This document shows positions 40,016 to 51,351 of a stretch of DNA of 64,000 nt, piece after piece; position 1 is the first letter of the stretch; every line of letters begins with the position of its first letter. Source of the DNA: Strix aluco (taxonomy: Eukaryota; Chordata; Aves; Strigiformes; Strigidae); NCBI RefSeq assembly GCF_031877795.1, contig NC_133932.1, positions 73,769,937-73,833,936 of the forward strand, in the 5' to 3' direction. Below the pieces are notes generated by a model. The model saw only the letters and a program-made list of their open reading frames with translations. It was not told the DNA's origin and did not search any database. The translations under genes and the position numbers were made by a program.

Positions 40016-42672
40016 GTTATTTTTTTTTTTTGGTAAGAGATAACTCTTGAAAAGCACGAAACTTAGTTTCTGATTTTACTCTGTTAGGTAATTTATACGT
40101 TAACTTTGAGGGGAGAAAGGTTGAGGCCTCAGTTCTTGTTATGTTAATACTGGTATCAAACAGAACTGCTGTTGGGCTGATCACACAGAACCAATTTTTG
40201 GCCTACCTGTTTCTTCAGTGCTTTTTGTGGTAGTGTTCATATAAAAAATTACTATAAAAAGAATTGGGAAATGTTATATGAAAGGCTAATTGGAAGGAAG
40301 TTTATTCCTATCTTTTACAGTTAGTGTAAACATTAGGAGCTCCCTTATTTGAAATATACTAAATAGGTAAAATGTAATAACCACTTTTCTTAAGCCACCA
40401 TATAAACTGTTAAAAAGCAGAATTATTTTTTGTATACAAAAAATAGCATATACTGAAAGTGCATTATTTTTCCTCTAATAATTCAAATACAAAATTGGTA
40501 TATATGAAATACTTCAGTTTTAACTGATTTGGCTTCTGTGTAATGTCATATATTCTGATTTACAAATAGAAAATCAAAAGTTTGTCTTCACATCCATACA
40601 GATTTCTCTTAAAAGGGTTTTAGTAAAGTATGTATTTTAGGTGATCCTGGTTAGGAAAGTTAAGAGAAACAAAGGCATATATGAATTACAGCAGACTCTT
40701 GAGACATTGTCTAATACCTCACTTTGAGATCTAAATGTTACTTACAGAGATGTATTTAAAAAGTATTGATTCCACATTGTCTCTGTTCTCTCAAAACTAT
40801 GCAAGGCTGTGGAATCTAGAATTAGTAAGTAACCGGCAAAATTGTTATTCTTCTCAATGACTCCTCAGTACACGGTGTACTGAAGGTGTATTTTTATATT
40901 TACTTAAACTGAAGGTTTACATTTTTACACATAAAAAAGCCTTGTAGATGCAGTATGCTGTTTTAGCTTGTTTTATTTTGTATTTTGCCCCAGTTCTAGT
41001 TAGAACTAGAAATTAATTGTTAATCACGCATATTTGTATGTGGCATGATAATCAGCATACAGTTTAGATGGTGTGTATTTCTTTTGGTTACTGTTTTGCA
41101 CATTTACGTTTAAAATGTTGAATAAGAAATGCTGTATTTCACAGGTCAGTGTAAAAAGAGAATCTTGCTACTACACTGTAAAAACATAGGCATTACAGAT
41201 CAGGTTTTCTTTTGAGATTTTTCTTTTATGTGGTGACTTAGATAGATGGACTGCACGGATCAGTGGATGAAACTGCACCCAGCTGTTATTAAAGTATCTA
41301 TCTAGAATATAAGACAGGGGACAGGAGAATGCATGCATCCTCTAAGCAAAGGCATTCTCGTGGAAGAACAGTAGTGACAGGAAAATAGGAGAAGTAAGGA
41401 AGAAGTCTGTGAATCTGCTTAGTTTTAAGGAAATCCTGATTTGTACTGAGGGAACCAGTGAAGGCTGGAAATGATCCAAAAAGTAAGAATATGTTGTCCA
41501 GACACAAAAGTTTTTCTTAAAAAGTCAAATTAATTAAGGAGGTACGCAGAGAGAATTTCAGGCACAATGTCTAAGGATGAATAGAAGACAAGACTTGCAG
41601 GTAGCAGTAAGAGCTGATGTGGATCAACAGAGTGTCTGTGTATGAATAAAGTGTCTTATTTCTTTGGTCAAGTAAAAAAAAGGTTTTGACATATAAAACT
41701 AGCCTTTATTATTAGGTAATCATAATCCATTAAAAATAGTGTTCAAGAAAGAGGAAAAGCTGGAGTCAAAATGTTAAAACATTAACCTGATCTTTGAATT
41801 TCCAGAGGACTTACTCTGATTACAAAACATCAGCCTATTATATTTTTTACTGCAATAAATACACCCATTTTCTTAATTACATTTAGATCTTTGCAAACAG
41901 GAGTTCTGTAGGTGGAGATTTCTTAGCTTATTTACATACCATGTAAAGATTATTATTGTTTTTTTTAAGTAGGCACTTGGCTTGAGAGCAAGCCTTCCAT
42001 TTTGCATTGTAGTATAAAATTTTAAGTTTATTTTAAGATGTTCATGAAGAAGTGGAGAAAGAAAGTAGAGAAAAGAGACAGTAGACCTTGCAGTTTGGGG
42101 GAAATAGATAAAAACTTGCTATTATTCCTATTCACTGGCTTTTAACTGGCAATTTTGAAATGTTGAATTGGTATTTGAAGGGGGAAAAATAATCAAACTG
42201 CCGTGTAATTTCAAATCTAGTTCAAAGCAAAAAAGGCAAAAAGCTTATAGGGAGAATCACAAAATAAGTTTCATCTCGTTAATACTGGGGGAGAAATTAG
42301 CACAGTCTAAAAGCAAAATCCATAAAGATGAACAAGAGTTACACCCTGCAGTAAGAAATAATTCTGAGGTTCTATCAGGAATCTCATCTGGAGTCTGAAT
42401 TGATGTAGATAAATTGGAATGCCTTTCTGGATCAAAGTATCTAAAGTTTAAAGGATCAGGGTGATGACATTGCCTGTATTATTGCCAGAAAAGCAAAAAA
42501 TGAAATGCATGCATAGAACAAACCCATTCTAATATTATCCAAGGTACTGACTTTAAAATTTGTATAACTGACCCTGTGGTTTTCCTAGAAATCATCAGCA
42601 AGAAAAGGTAAGAATATCAATTAGAACTAATTACTAATCTCAGACTTCAGAAATGCTTTATAAAAATACTAC
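40016..42672. other. intergenic DNA, left edge of duplicated MYCBP2 region
   Basis: AT-rich DNA with no recognised exon. The left breakpoint of the MYCBP2 duplication must lie here. I looked on the minus strand for the terminal MYCBP2 exon, which should follow the exon at 42.7 kb, and did not find it. Confidence 0.5.
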
Positions 42673-42835
42673 TTGCTGGACAGTGTGGGGGTTCTTCTTT
42701 AGGGATGCTTGTCGTTCTTTGGAAATCATCATGGCAAGCATTGCTAAAATGTGTTGTCCCAGAACAGAAAACAGCAACTGAACAGCAGTAGCGGCATTTG
42801 TATTCTAAGAAATCTGTACCGTGCTTGGGACACAT
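42673..42835 (-). pseudogene. MYCBP2: MYCBP2 penultimate-exon copy (tandem-cysteine domain)
   Basis: The frame starts [20 protein letters not shown] and continues through [20 protein letters not shown]. This is the C-terminal tandem-cysteine (TC) region of MYCBP2, the PHR/Highwire E3 ligase that esterifies Thr/Ser. A TTTGTTTAG acceptor precedes it at 42836, so the copy came from genomic DNA and not mRNA. It is 163 bases, phase 0 in and phase 1 out, one codon shorter than expected (VFFCFG reads VFCSG). The Cys corresponding to human C4572 appears kept, but the zinc-ligand Cys in HFCNAC is Ser. The exon's last base looks changed from G to A before GTAGTA. The frame is open, but the copy belongs to a disrupted set. 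Confidence 0.85.
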
Positions 42836-43011
42836 CTAAACAAAAGAAACAAGCACTGATAAATGAAGTAGCCATGCTGTAACAATCTGAACATTTCTAC
42901 CTTCTGTAGTATGCATTAGTATTACACAATACATACAATTACAAATCACTGTGAGTTATTGTACAGCTCAGGTACTCAGAGCTTCAGAATGAAATAAAAA
43001 CATGAATGCAA

Positions 43012-44002
43012 GTTACAGAATTGTCACAGAATTGTCTAGGTTGGAAAGACCTTGAAGATCATCCAGTCCAACCATTGACCTAACACTGACAGTTCCCAAC
43101 TACACGATATCCCTAAGCACTATGTTGACCTGACTCTTAAACACCTCCAGGGATGGGGACTCCACCACCTCCCTGGGCAGCCCATTCCAACGCCTAACAA
43201 CCCGTTCTGTAAAGAAATGCTTCCTAATATCCAGTCTAAACCTTCCCTGGTGAAACTTGAGGCCATTACCTCTTGTCCTATCGCTTGTTACTTGGTTAAA
43301 GAGACTCGTCCCCAGCTCTCTGCAACCTCCTTTCAGGTAGTTGTAGAGGGCAATGAGGTCTCCCCTCAGCCTCCTCTTCTCCAGACTAAATACCCCCAGT
43401 TCCCTCAGCCGCTCCTCATATGACCTGTGCTCCAGACCCTTCACCAGCTTCGTTGCCCTTCTTTGGACATGCTCGAGTAATTCAATGTCCTTTTTGTAGT
43501 GAGGGGCCCAAAACTGAACACAGTCATCAAGGTGCAGCCTCACCAGTGCCGAGTACAGGGGTAAGATCACTTCCCTGTCCCTGCTGGCCACGCTCTTTCT
43601 GATACAAGCCAGGACACCATTGGCCTTCTTGGCCACCTGGGCACACTGCTGGCTCATGTTCAGCCGGCTGTCAATCAACACCCCCAGGTCCCTCTCTGAC
43701 TGGCAGCTCTCCAGCCACTCCTCCCCAAGCCTGTAGCGCTGCTGGGGGTTGTTGTGGCCCAAGTGCAGCACCCAGCATTTGGCCTTATTGAAACTCCTAC
43801 AGTTGGCCTTAGCCCATCGCTCCAGCCTGTCCAGATCCCTCTGCAGAGCCTCCCTACCCTCGAGCCGATCAACACTCCCACCCAACTTGGTGTCGTCTGC
43901 AAACTTACTGTCGGTGCATTTGATCCCCTCGTCTAGATCATCAGTAAAGATGTTAAACAGGAGTGGCCCCAAAACCGAGCCCTGGGGGACACCACTCGTG
44001 AC
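43012..44002 (-). mobile_element. CR1 LINE, 5'-truncated, inserted in a MYCBP2-copy intron
   Basis: The 3' end is at the left, with ACAGAATT-type repeats near 43015-43035 followed by the typical CR1 tail. A 290-residue reverse-transcriptase C-terminal frame (43972-43100) starts just before the FADD box ([11 protein letters not shown]) and runs to the C-terminus without a stop. The 5' end breaks inside the RT domain. The element lies between two MYCBP2-like exons, so it inserted after (or was copied with) that duplication. Confidence 0.95.
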
Positions 44003-44015
44003 CGGCAGTCACGAG
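43995..44015. repeat. 8-bp foldback at the CR1 5' junction
   Basis: CTCGTGAC (43995-44002) and GTCACGAG (44008-44015) are exact reverse complements around a 5-base spacer. The left arm is CR1 sequence; the right arm is flank. Confidence 0.8.
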
Positions 44016-44027
44016 TTCTTTACTTAC

Positions 44028-44135
44028 CTAAGCCCCTGGAACATCAGAGCATGCATCACAAATAAGCTCTCTTGGATCATAGTCCCCTCCTTGTCCAGCC
44101 TCAGCATCACAACAAGCTTCACCACCAAAATATGC
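44028..44135 (-). pseudogene. MYCBP2: MYCBP2 exon copy ending in a stop (tandem-cysteine domain)
   Basis: A 108-base exon lies between acceptor AAATTTAG and donor GTAAGT, both intact. It reads AYFGGEACCDAEAGQGGDYD then PRELICDACSDVPGA and TAG. The functional exon has the same 36 codons and ends with Gln (CAG) before MCPKHG. Here that last codon is TAG. The catalytic-type Cys in GEARCDAE (human C4520) is kept. It lies just upstream of the exon at 42.8 kb in the correct order, with a CR1 in the intron between them. A spliced product would stop here. Confidence 0.88.
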
Positions 44136-44804
44136 CTAAATTTAATCTAGAAATGATTGGACATTAATCCAGAGACAAGTATTCTTTTAACAAATTCACT
44201 GTTTAAGGGGAAAATGATGAATAAGGGTCATGACTGTCATCTCCACTATTCTGATAACTCTCGACTCTAACTCTAGATACATGTCTTTGAGGTGCTAAGA
44301 CAATGTCTCTCAATCTCAGGATAAACAAGACCAAAAATTGTGCAATGTACTCTGGCCTATGCAAGAGACTGTAAGGCTTGTGAAACAGTATTTGTATGCT
44401 CTATGAACAGGGTAGGTAAGAAAGACAGGACTGAGGCTGCAGGCAGCAGAGAAAGATTCTACCAGGGGGGCTTTTTACTCCCCAAAATGAGTGTCAGTTC
44501 TTAGGCTCATGTGGGATCCCTTGTAATTAGAACTTTTCTGTTTTCTACAAATTCATTCTACTTTCTGATCTTACTCTACCAGGACACGCTGGGCACAAAA
44601 ATGCACCAAGACTGCCAACTCGGATGAATTTCTTCTTATACTCAAGTGCTTTCCCATGGAGTAGTGAGATGAGGCAACGAGTAACTTCCTTGCTTCCTTT
44701 GTGACCACATTATTAGCTAATTAGACAATGCACAAAATTCTTGCTCTCAGCAATTCTCACCTTTTTGCAGTGATTGTAAAAGGAGAGGGAAAGCGGTCTC
44801 AAGG

Positions 44805-45241
44805 TGCCGTGGTTTGAACTCAGTCGGTAGCCAGTCACCACGTGGCCAGTTGTTTACTTGCCCCCATCCCCTCCCCAGTGAAATGCGAGGAACAAAAAAA
44901 AGAAATTTGTAAGCTGAATTAAAAAAATGCAGTAATAGTAACAAAGCAACAGTAACAATAGTAAGACCAAACAGGTAAAATGCAGCAGTGGCTCACTGAC
45001 CAGCGACTGGTACACAGCCCTCCCCTCCCTGCAGCGATCCCGACCGCACCAGAAATCCCACCACGCTGACCCGGAAACTGAAACTGAAAAATGGACCATG
45101 AGAGAGCCCACGTCCGCCTATATACTGAGCATGACGTCACATGATATGGAATACTCCAATGACAGATCCAGGCCCGGCCCTCTAGCTGTGCTCCCTCTCA
45201 GCCCAAGGAAAGTTAACTCTCTCCTGGCTGAAACCAGGACA
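44805..45241 (-). mobile_element. solo LTR of an endogenous retrovirus, 437 bp
   Basis: Bounded by TG...CA and by perfect 5-bp target-site duplications CAAGG (44800-44804 and 45242-45246). On the minus strand it holds a CRE (TGACGTCA, 45132-45139), then a TATATAGGCGG promoter element and an AGTAAA-type polyadenylation variant near the end. No gag, pol or env sequence adjoins it, so it is the remnant of recombination between two LTRs. It sits among MYCBP2-like exons. Confidence 0.9.
45132..45139. promoter_or_regulatory. CRE palindrome in the LTR
   Basis: TGACGTCA, the full CREB/ATF consensus, lies upstream of the LTR TATA element on the minus strand. Confidence 0.7.
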
Positions 45242-45246
45242 CAAGG

Positions 45247-47453
45247 CAGCTATGATGAAGGAAAAATTTGAGAAGCCTACTTCCCCCAAGAGCTACAGAC
45301 TAAAAAAGAAAAGGCAGAGTACTTCCTATGGAATGTATGTCAGGGAATTAGGTAGTAGTTTGGGGTGAACAGGTGCTGGAGGAAGGTAATGAGTTAGAAG
45401 TTCCATAGTTGAATGTTGCTATTCAGACAGATAGACACAGTACGAAAGGATATAATGAGATACAAGGGAAGGAAAAAGAGGGCAATTAAGAAAAAAACAC
45501 TGAAATACTGAATATTAAAATACTGGAAAGAAAGTGTAATGAAAAACAGGGTCAGGACTAAAAACTAGAGAAGGTAAGATGCAAAAAATCATTTTTGTAA
45601 GGGAGGTAAAAAAGACAGTAGGCAAGTTGCTAAAGGATGCAGAGTGAAAATTAACTGTGGGAGCCAGGAACAGAAGTGAACTGAGTAACTGTAGTAATGA
45701 GCTAGAGGGATGCATTACTGCTCTTCTCTAGCATATGGAAGTTAATCCTTTCTCTTATTTTCGAATTGTGCGCTTCCATTAAACAAAAAAAACGTTGGGG
45801 TTTCCCTTGAAAATTTTATCATGAAACTGCCTTATTCCATCCATTCCTAAGGGAACGAGGAAGGAGGACTGATCAAGATGGGCATTAAAATCAGCTTCAG
45901 ATGAAAACAGCAATGGGAGAGGATTCCTTGATTATCCAGAATATCTATAGTCTCTAACCATAGATTGAGAATGTTTGTCTCTTCTCTGTTGGGGAAACCG
46001 GGCACTGTTTGTATATGATTTTTGTCTTCTGGATAAATTTCATATTCTCTACCCGAAGAAAACTGTACACATATGTCCCAGAGTCCATCAGGCTAGACCA
46101 CATGTTTCCTCTTTCCTCCTTTTTCTTTTTTCTAACACCTCTGCCCCAAAATCAATTTACCGTGGTTGCAATGAACTCCAGCTTGGGTAAAAGTAGTATT
46201 CAGGTGGAATGTTAGTGAGGAACTCTCCATATCAAAGAGTGAGAATGAAGCTTATGTTTAGTCTATTTTAATTGTCATGTGAAGTCATGTGAACGGTCAT
46301 ATGAAGTATGAAGTCCTTCATACTCCAATCTCATTAGTGCTTTTCTCCTTACACCTTCACAGAGTTCTTTGATTGGAACAAGCAATCCCTTTAATACTGT
46401 ATGACTGATTTTCTTCCGAAATGAAAAAACGAAGTAAAATATCTTGCATCTTTATTACAACAGCTGTGATAATTTTTATTACAGTCAAACAAATATAGCG
46501 TAACAAATGTCATAAAAACCTAAGAGCTCAGACAATGGACTTTTCAAAAAGTGGATGATATAGTTTATACTTTGTTTGCTGCACAAATAGTAACCAGGAA
46601 TGTTTTTTAGATGGCAGTCTGTTATATGAAATCATCAGCACTTACAACAGACTGTAACAAACACAGAGGGATGGTAAAGGGTACATGAAATATTCACCAC
46701 AGCACAGGAATATTCTGATTGTCTGTTTTCTCTAATTTTGGTGCTTTTTGACTTACTGCTCAGCAATTGAGAATAATGACTGACAGTCCTCTATGCCAGG
46801 TCCTCATCATTTAATGATCACAAGCTATTGCCATAAATGACCAAAATACAGCACAAGGGAAGAAACACAGCATGCAGAATGGCTGACCATTCACAAATTT
46901 TGTATTCCTAGGGTGTTAAGGTGCTCTCCTTCCCAGAAGCTATCATATGCTTTCGCTTACAGAAGTTATGATTTTGTAGAGTACAAGAGGAATGTTTAGT
47001 CATTTCAGCTGAACTAAGCACATCTATCCTTCAGCTCCGTCCTCCTACTGAAAAGCCAAGCAGCTTTAAAAGGGGTTAGTGTAATAGAGAAGCCAAGTTT
47101 CCTGCTTCAGATACTGTGCATTAAGATTAGTTCTTCTCCTCCCCACTGTCCCCAAATATGGGGAATTTACAAGCTGATGGTGCTAAGATTAAAACAGCAT
47201 TTAGATAATGCCGCATTTACGCTTTCTTTTTAAGAGGACCCTTACTTCAGGGAACAGTAGGGGAAGGGAAAAAGATGCATCAGTGATATCCTTTTTTTAG
47301 GGACATGATAAATTAAGGAAACAAGTGACACAGAAGTAATTTATATTGTATCAGGCAATATCTTATGGTTTTTTTTAAAGGAGAAAAAAGGAAAACCAAA
47401 GACAGTATTAGGTAACTTGTTTGACCTAGGCAGTAAACACATAGCTCATTTAC
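45247..47453. other. intron-like DNA within the MYCBP2 duplication
   Basis: AT-rich DNA between the RING-end exon (47.5 kb) and the exon at 44.1 kb. At least one functional MYCBP2 exon (about NKINHIV to CYKCRK) should lie here, but I could not find it, so it is deleted or too decayed. Confidence 0.45.
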
Positions 47454-47507
47454 TTTGCAAATAGGACAGGACATAAACCCAAAAGCTATGTCTGGCCCAA
47501 GCCATCG
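47454..47507 (-). pseudogene. MYCBP2: MYCBP2 RING-domain exon fragment
   Basis: Eighteen codons, RWLGPDIAFGFMSCPICK, followed by the donor AAA|GTAAAT. Human MYCBP2 has RWLGPRITFGFISCPICK at the end of this part of the RING domain, including the last C-x-x-C zinc ligands. The 5' side of the exon is cut off by a CCTTC-type simple repeat. Confidence 0.85.
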
Positions 47508-47580
47508 AGGGAAGGGAAGGGAAGGGAAGGGGAGAAAAGGGAAGGCAAGGCATGGCAAGGCAAGGGGAAGGGGACTCATC
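47508..47580. repeat. (GGGAA)n-like simple repeat
   Basis: Purine-rich GGGAA/GGCAA repeats, directly abutting the MYCBP2 RING exon fragment and replacing its upstream part. Confidence 0.85.
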
Positions 47581-47790
47581 CAAATACTGAGACTGCCATA
47601 TACAGGTGACTTTATTTCTGTAAAGAAACCGTAAGACATTTTAGAAAGAAGGACATTTGAAGAAATGCTAAGGGCTGCAGACAGTCCGTACAATGTATTC
47701 CAGAAAAGGCAAGGGCAATAGGCACATATCAGTCGTTCAGTCTGAATACAAACAAATCACTCTGTCAGTACTCAGATTTGAGGCGGCTTT

Positions 47791-49905
47791 CACAGAATCA
47801 TCTAGGTTGGAAAGGACCTTGAAGATCATCTAGTCCAACTTTTAACCTAGCATTGGCAGTTTCCAACTACACCATATCCCTCAGCACCATGTCGACCCAA
47901 CTCTTAAACACCTCCAGGGATGGGGACTCCACCACCTCCCTGGGCAGCCCATTCCAATGCCTAACAACCCGTTCTGTAAAGAAATACTTCCTAATATCCA
48001 GTCTAAACCTTCCCTGGCGCAACTTGAGGCCATTCCCTGTCTTAAAACTCATTACTTGGTTAAAGAGGCTCATCCCCAGCTCTCTGCAACCTCCTTTCAG
48101 GTAGCTGTAGAGGGCGATGAGGTCTCCCCTCAGCCTCCTCTTCTCCAAACTAAACAACCCCAGTTCCCTCAGCCGCTCCTCATACGACATGTGCTCCAGA
48201 CCCTTCACCAGCTTCGTTGCCCTTCTCTGGACACGCTCGAGTAATTCAATGTCCTTTTTGTAGTGAGGGGCCCAAAACTGAACACAGTCATCAAGGTGCA
48301 GCCTCACCAGTGCCAAGTACAGGGGTAAGATCACTTCCCTGTCCCTGCTGGCCACGCTATTTCTGATACAAGCCAGGACACCATTGGCCTTCTTGGCCAC
48401 CTGGGCACACTGCTGGCTCATGTTCAGCCGGCTGTCAATCAACACCCCCAGGTCCCTCTCTGACTGGCAGCTCTCCAGCCACTCCTCCCCAAGCCTGTAG
48501 CGCTGCTGGGGGTTGTTGTGGCCCAAGTGCAGCACCCAGCATTTGGCCTTATTGAAACTCCTACAGTTGGCCTTAGCCCATCGCTCCAGCCTGTCCAAAT
48601 CCCTCTGCAGAGCCTCCCTACCCTCGAGCCGATCAACACTCCCACCCAACTTGGTGTCGTCTGCAAACTTACTGAGGGTGCACTCGATCCCCTCGTCCAG
48701 ATCATCAGTAAAGATGTTAAACAGGAGTGGCCCCAAAACCGAGCCCTGGGGGACACCACTCCTGACTGGCCGCCAACTGGATTTAACTCTGTTCACCACA
48801 ACTCTCTGGGCCCGGCCATCCAGCCAGTTTTTTACCCAGCAAAGCGTGCGATCATCCAAGCCTTGAGCAGCCAGTTTTGCCAGGAGAATGCTGTGGGAAA
48901 CGGTGTCAAAGGCCTTACTAAAGTCAAGGCAGACAACATCCACAGCCTTTCCCTCATCCAATAAGCAGGTCGCCCTGTCGTAGAAGGAGATCAGGTTTGT
49001 CAAGCAGGACCTGCCTTTCATAAACCCATGCTGACTGGGCCTGATCATCTGGGTGTCCCGCATGTGTTGTGTGATGGTACTCTGGATGAGCTGCTCCATC
49101 AGCTTCCCAGGCACCGACATCAAGCTGACAGGCCTGTAATTTCCTGGATCATCCTTCTGACCCTTCTTATAGATGGGCGTCATATTGGCCAGTTTCCAAT
49201 CTGTCGGGACCTCCCCGGTCAGTCAGGACTGCTGGTAAATGATGGAAAGCGGCTTGGCGAGCACCCCAGCCAGCTCCTTCACCACCCTCGGGTGTATCCC
49301 ATCAGGTCCCATAGACTTGTGTGTGTCTATGTGATGCAGTAGGTCACTGACTGTCTCCTGGATTGCTGGGGGGTCGTTCTCCCAGTCTCTGTCCTCTGGC
49401 TGAGGAGGCTGGATTGCCTCAGTACAACTAGTCTTGTTATTAAAGACTGAGTCAAAGAAGGCATTAAGGACCTCAGCCTTCTCCTCATCACTTGTTACCA
49501 TGTTTCCTCCTGCATCTAGCAGGGGATGGAGACTCTCCCTGGTCTTTCTTTTGCTACTGACATACTTATAGAAACATTTCTTGTTATCCTTGATTGCTGA
49601 AGCCAGGGTAATTTCCAGCTGGGCTTTTGACCTCCTGATTTCTGCCCTGTGTAGCCTCACAGTCTCTTTGTAATCACTGTGAGTTGCTAGTCCCTTCTTC
49701 CAAAGGCTGTAAACTTTCCTTTTCTCCCTGAGTTGCAACCAAAGCTCCCTGTTCAGCCAGGGTGGTCTTCTCTGTCACCGGCTTCTCTTACAGCACCTGG
49801 GGACTGCCTGCTCCTGAGCCATTAACACTTCCTTCTTAAAGAGTGCCCAGCATTCCTGGACCATTTGGCTTTGTTTGCAGATGGCTGGGATGCCTGCAAA
49901 AGTTT
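47791..49905 (-). mobile_element. CR1 LINE, longest copy in the window
   Basis: The 3' end is at the left (CACAGAATCATCTAGG). On the minus strand it encodes the region before the RT domain (WLNRELWLQLREKRKVYSLW), then the RT domain with [41 protein letters not shown] and the catalytic FADD box, and the C-terminal tail. One stop (a Trp codon turned TGA near 49223) splits it into frames of 171 and 438 residues, so it is inactive but young. The 5' end with the endonuclease is missing, and the right edge is approximate. Confidence 0.95.
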
Positions 49906-50413
49906 CCTAACGGCATTGAAATAATCCGCTATTTATGAAGTTTTTTGGTTGCTCTATACCTTGGGACATCCGTGCTATGGAAAGAGAATGGGCCACGACG
50001 TTGTATTGCAACATGTTAGCAGAGGCTCTAAGTCTGTATAAAGCACTAGCAAACAGACAGCTGCGTGTACAATAGCACCGTCGACTCCGGTTAGTAACTC
50101 CGGACCAAATGCTGATCGGCACTTCTCAGTTAGCCACAGAGGCAGGTAAATGAATGGCAGGGAAACGGTAAGAAGGACCACACTCAGGTCTTGACATCTG
50201 ACGTTTCTCCCTTTTGAGTACATAGGTATTTTCTTTTTCCCAAAAGTGAGGTAGGGATTTTTTTTCTCAAGCCCCTCGGTTTGCCATAGTGCAGAGCTCC
50301 GAGCAGCTGGGAGTTTGATTACTCAGAGCAGCACTTGCTGCGGGTATCAAGTGAGGCTTTGGCCGTGAAGAAAAGGTGGCGTTGCCTCTGAAACCCTTCA
50401 GGTGCCAGCTGGG
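49906..50413. other. spacer between two CR1 copies, unrecognised
   Basis: About 500 bases with slightly raised GC and no recognised coding or repeat content. The 71- and 82-residue minus-strand frames here have no family signature. Confidence 0.4.
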
Positions 50414-51351
50414 CCCTCAGCCTCCTCTTCTCCAGACTAAACAACCCCAGTTCCCTCAGCCGCTCCTCATAAGACCTGTGCTCCAGACCCTTCACCAGCT
50501 TTGTTGCCCTTCTCTGGACACGCTCAAGTGATTCAATGTCCTTTTTGTAGTGAGGGGTCCAAAACTGAACACAGTCATCAAGGTGCAGCCTCACCAGTGC
50601 CGAGTACAGGGGTAAGATCACTTCCCTGTCCCTGCTGGCCACGCTCTTTCTGATACAAGCCAGGACACCGTTGGCCTTCTTGGCCACCTGGGCACACTGC
50701 TGGCTCATGTTCAGCCGGCAATCGACCAACACCCCCAGGTTCCTCTCTGACTGGCACATCTCCAGCCACTCCTCCCCAAGCCTGTAGCTTGACGGGTTGT
50801 TTAACTCCATTCACCACCACTCTTTGGGCCTGGCCATCCAGCCAGTTTTTTACCCAGCGAAGCGTGTGCCCATCCAAGCCATGAGCAGCCAATTTCGCCA
50901 GGAGAATGCTGTGGGAAACGGTGTCAAAGGCCTTACTAAAGTCAAGGCAGACAACATCCACAGCCTTTCCCTCATCCAATAAGCAGGTCGCCCTGTCGTA
51001 GAAGGAGATCAAGTTTGTCAAGCAGGACCTGCCTTTCATAAACCCATGCTGACTGGGCCTGATCATCTGGGTGTCCCGCATGTGTTGTGTGATGGTACTC
51101 TGGATGAGCTGCTCCATCAGCTTCCCGGGCACCAACGTCAAGCTGACAGGCCTGTAATTTCCTGGATCATCCTTCCGATCCTTCTTATAGATGGGCGTCA
51201 CATTGGCCGGTTTCCAATCTGTCGGGACTTCCCCAGTCAGCCAGGACTGCTGGTAAATGATGGAAAGCGGCTTGGCGAGCACCCCAGCCAGCTCCTTCAC
51301 CACCCTCGGGTGTATCCCATCTGGTCCCATAGACTTGTGTGGGTCTACGTG
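50414..51351 (-). mobile_element. CR1 LINE fragment with internal deletion and lost 3' end
   Basis: Same orientation and subfamily as the copy at 47.8-49.9 kb. Compared with that copy, about 280 bases are missing at about 50789-50800, removing the PQGS and FADD boxes. The 3' UTR and ATTCTGTG tail are absent: similarity starts only inside the C-terminal coding region. Losing the 3' end is unusual for a LINE insertion and points to a later deletion. Confidence 0.92.

Noticed and set aside
46600-46680. minus-strand text resembling a C-x-x-C piece of the missing MYCBP2 exon
   Set aside because: A few residues only, with a stop directly after; similarity is at chance level.
48439-48964. plus-strand open frames opposite CR1 reverse transcriptase (also at 43749, 49028, 51046, 62722, 63231)
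   Set aside because: They recur identically wherever CR1 occurs on the minus strand, so they are shadows of the CR1 coding frame.
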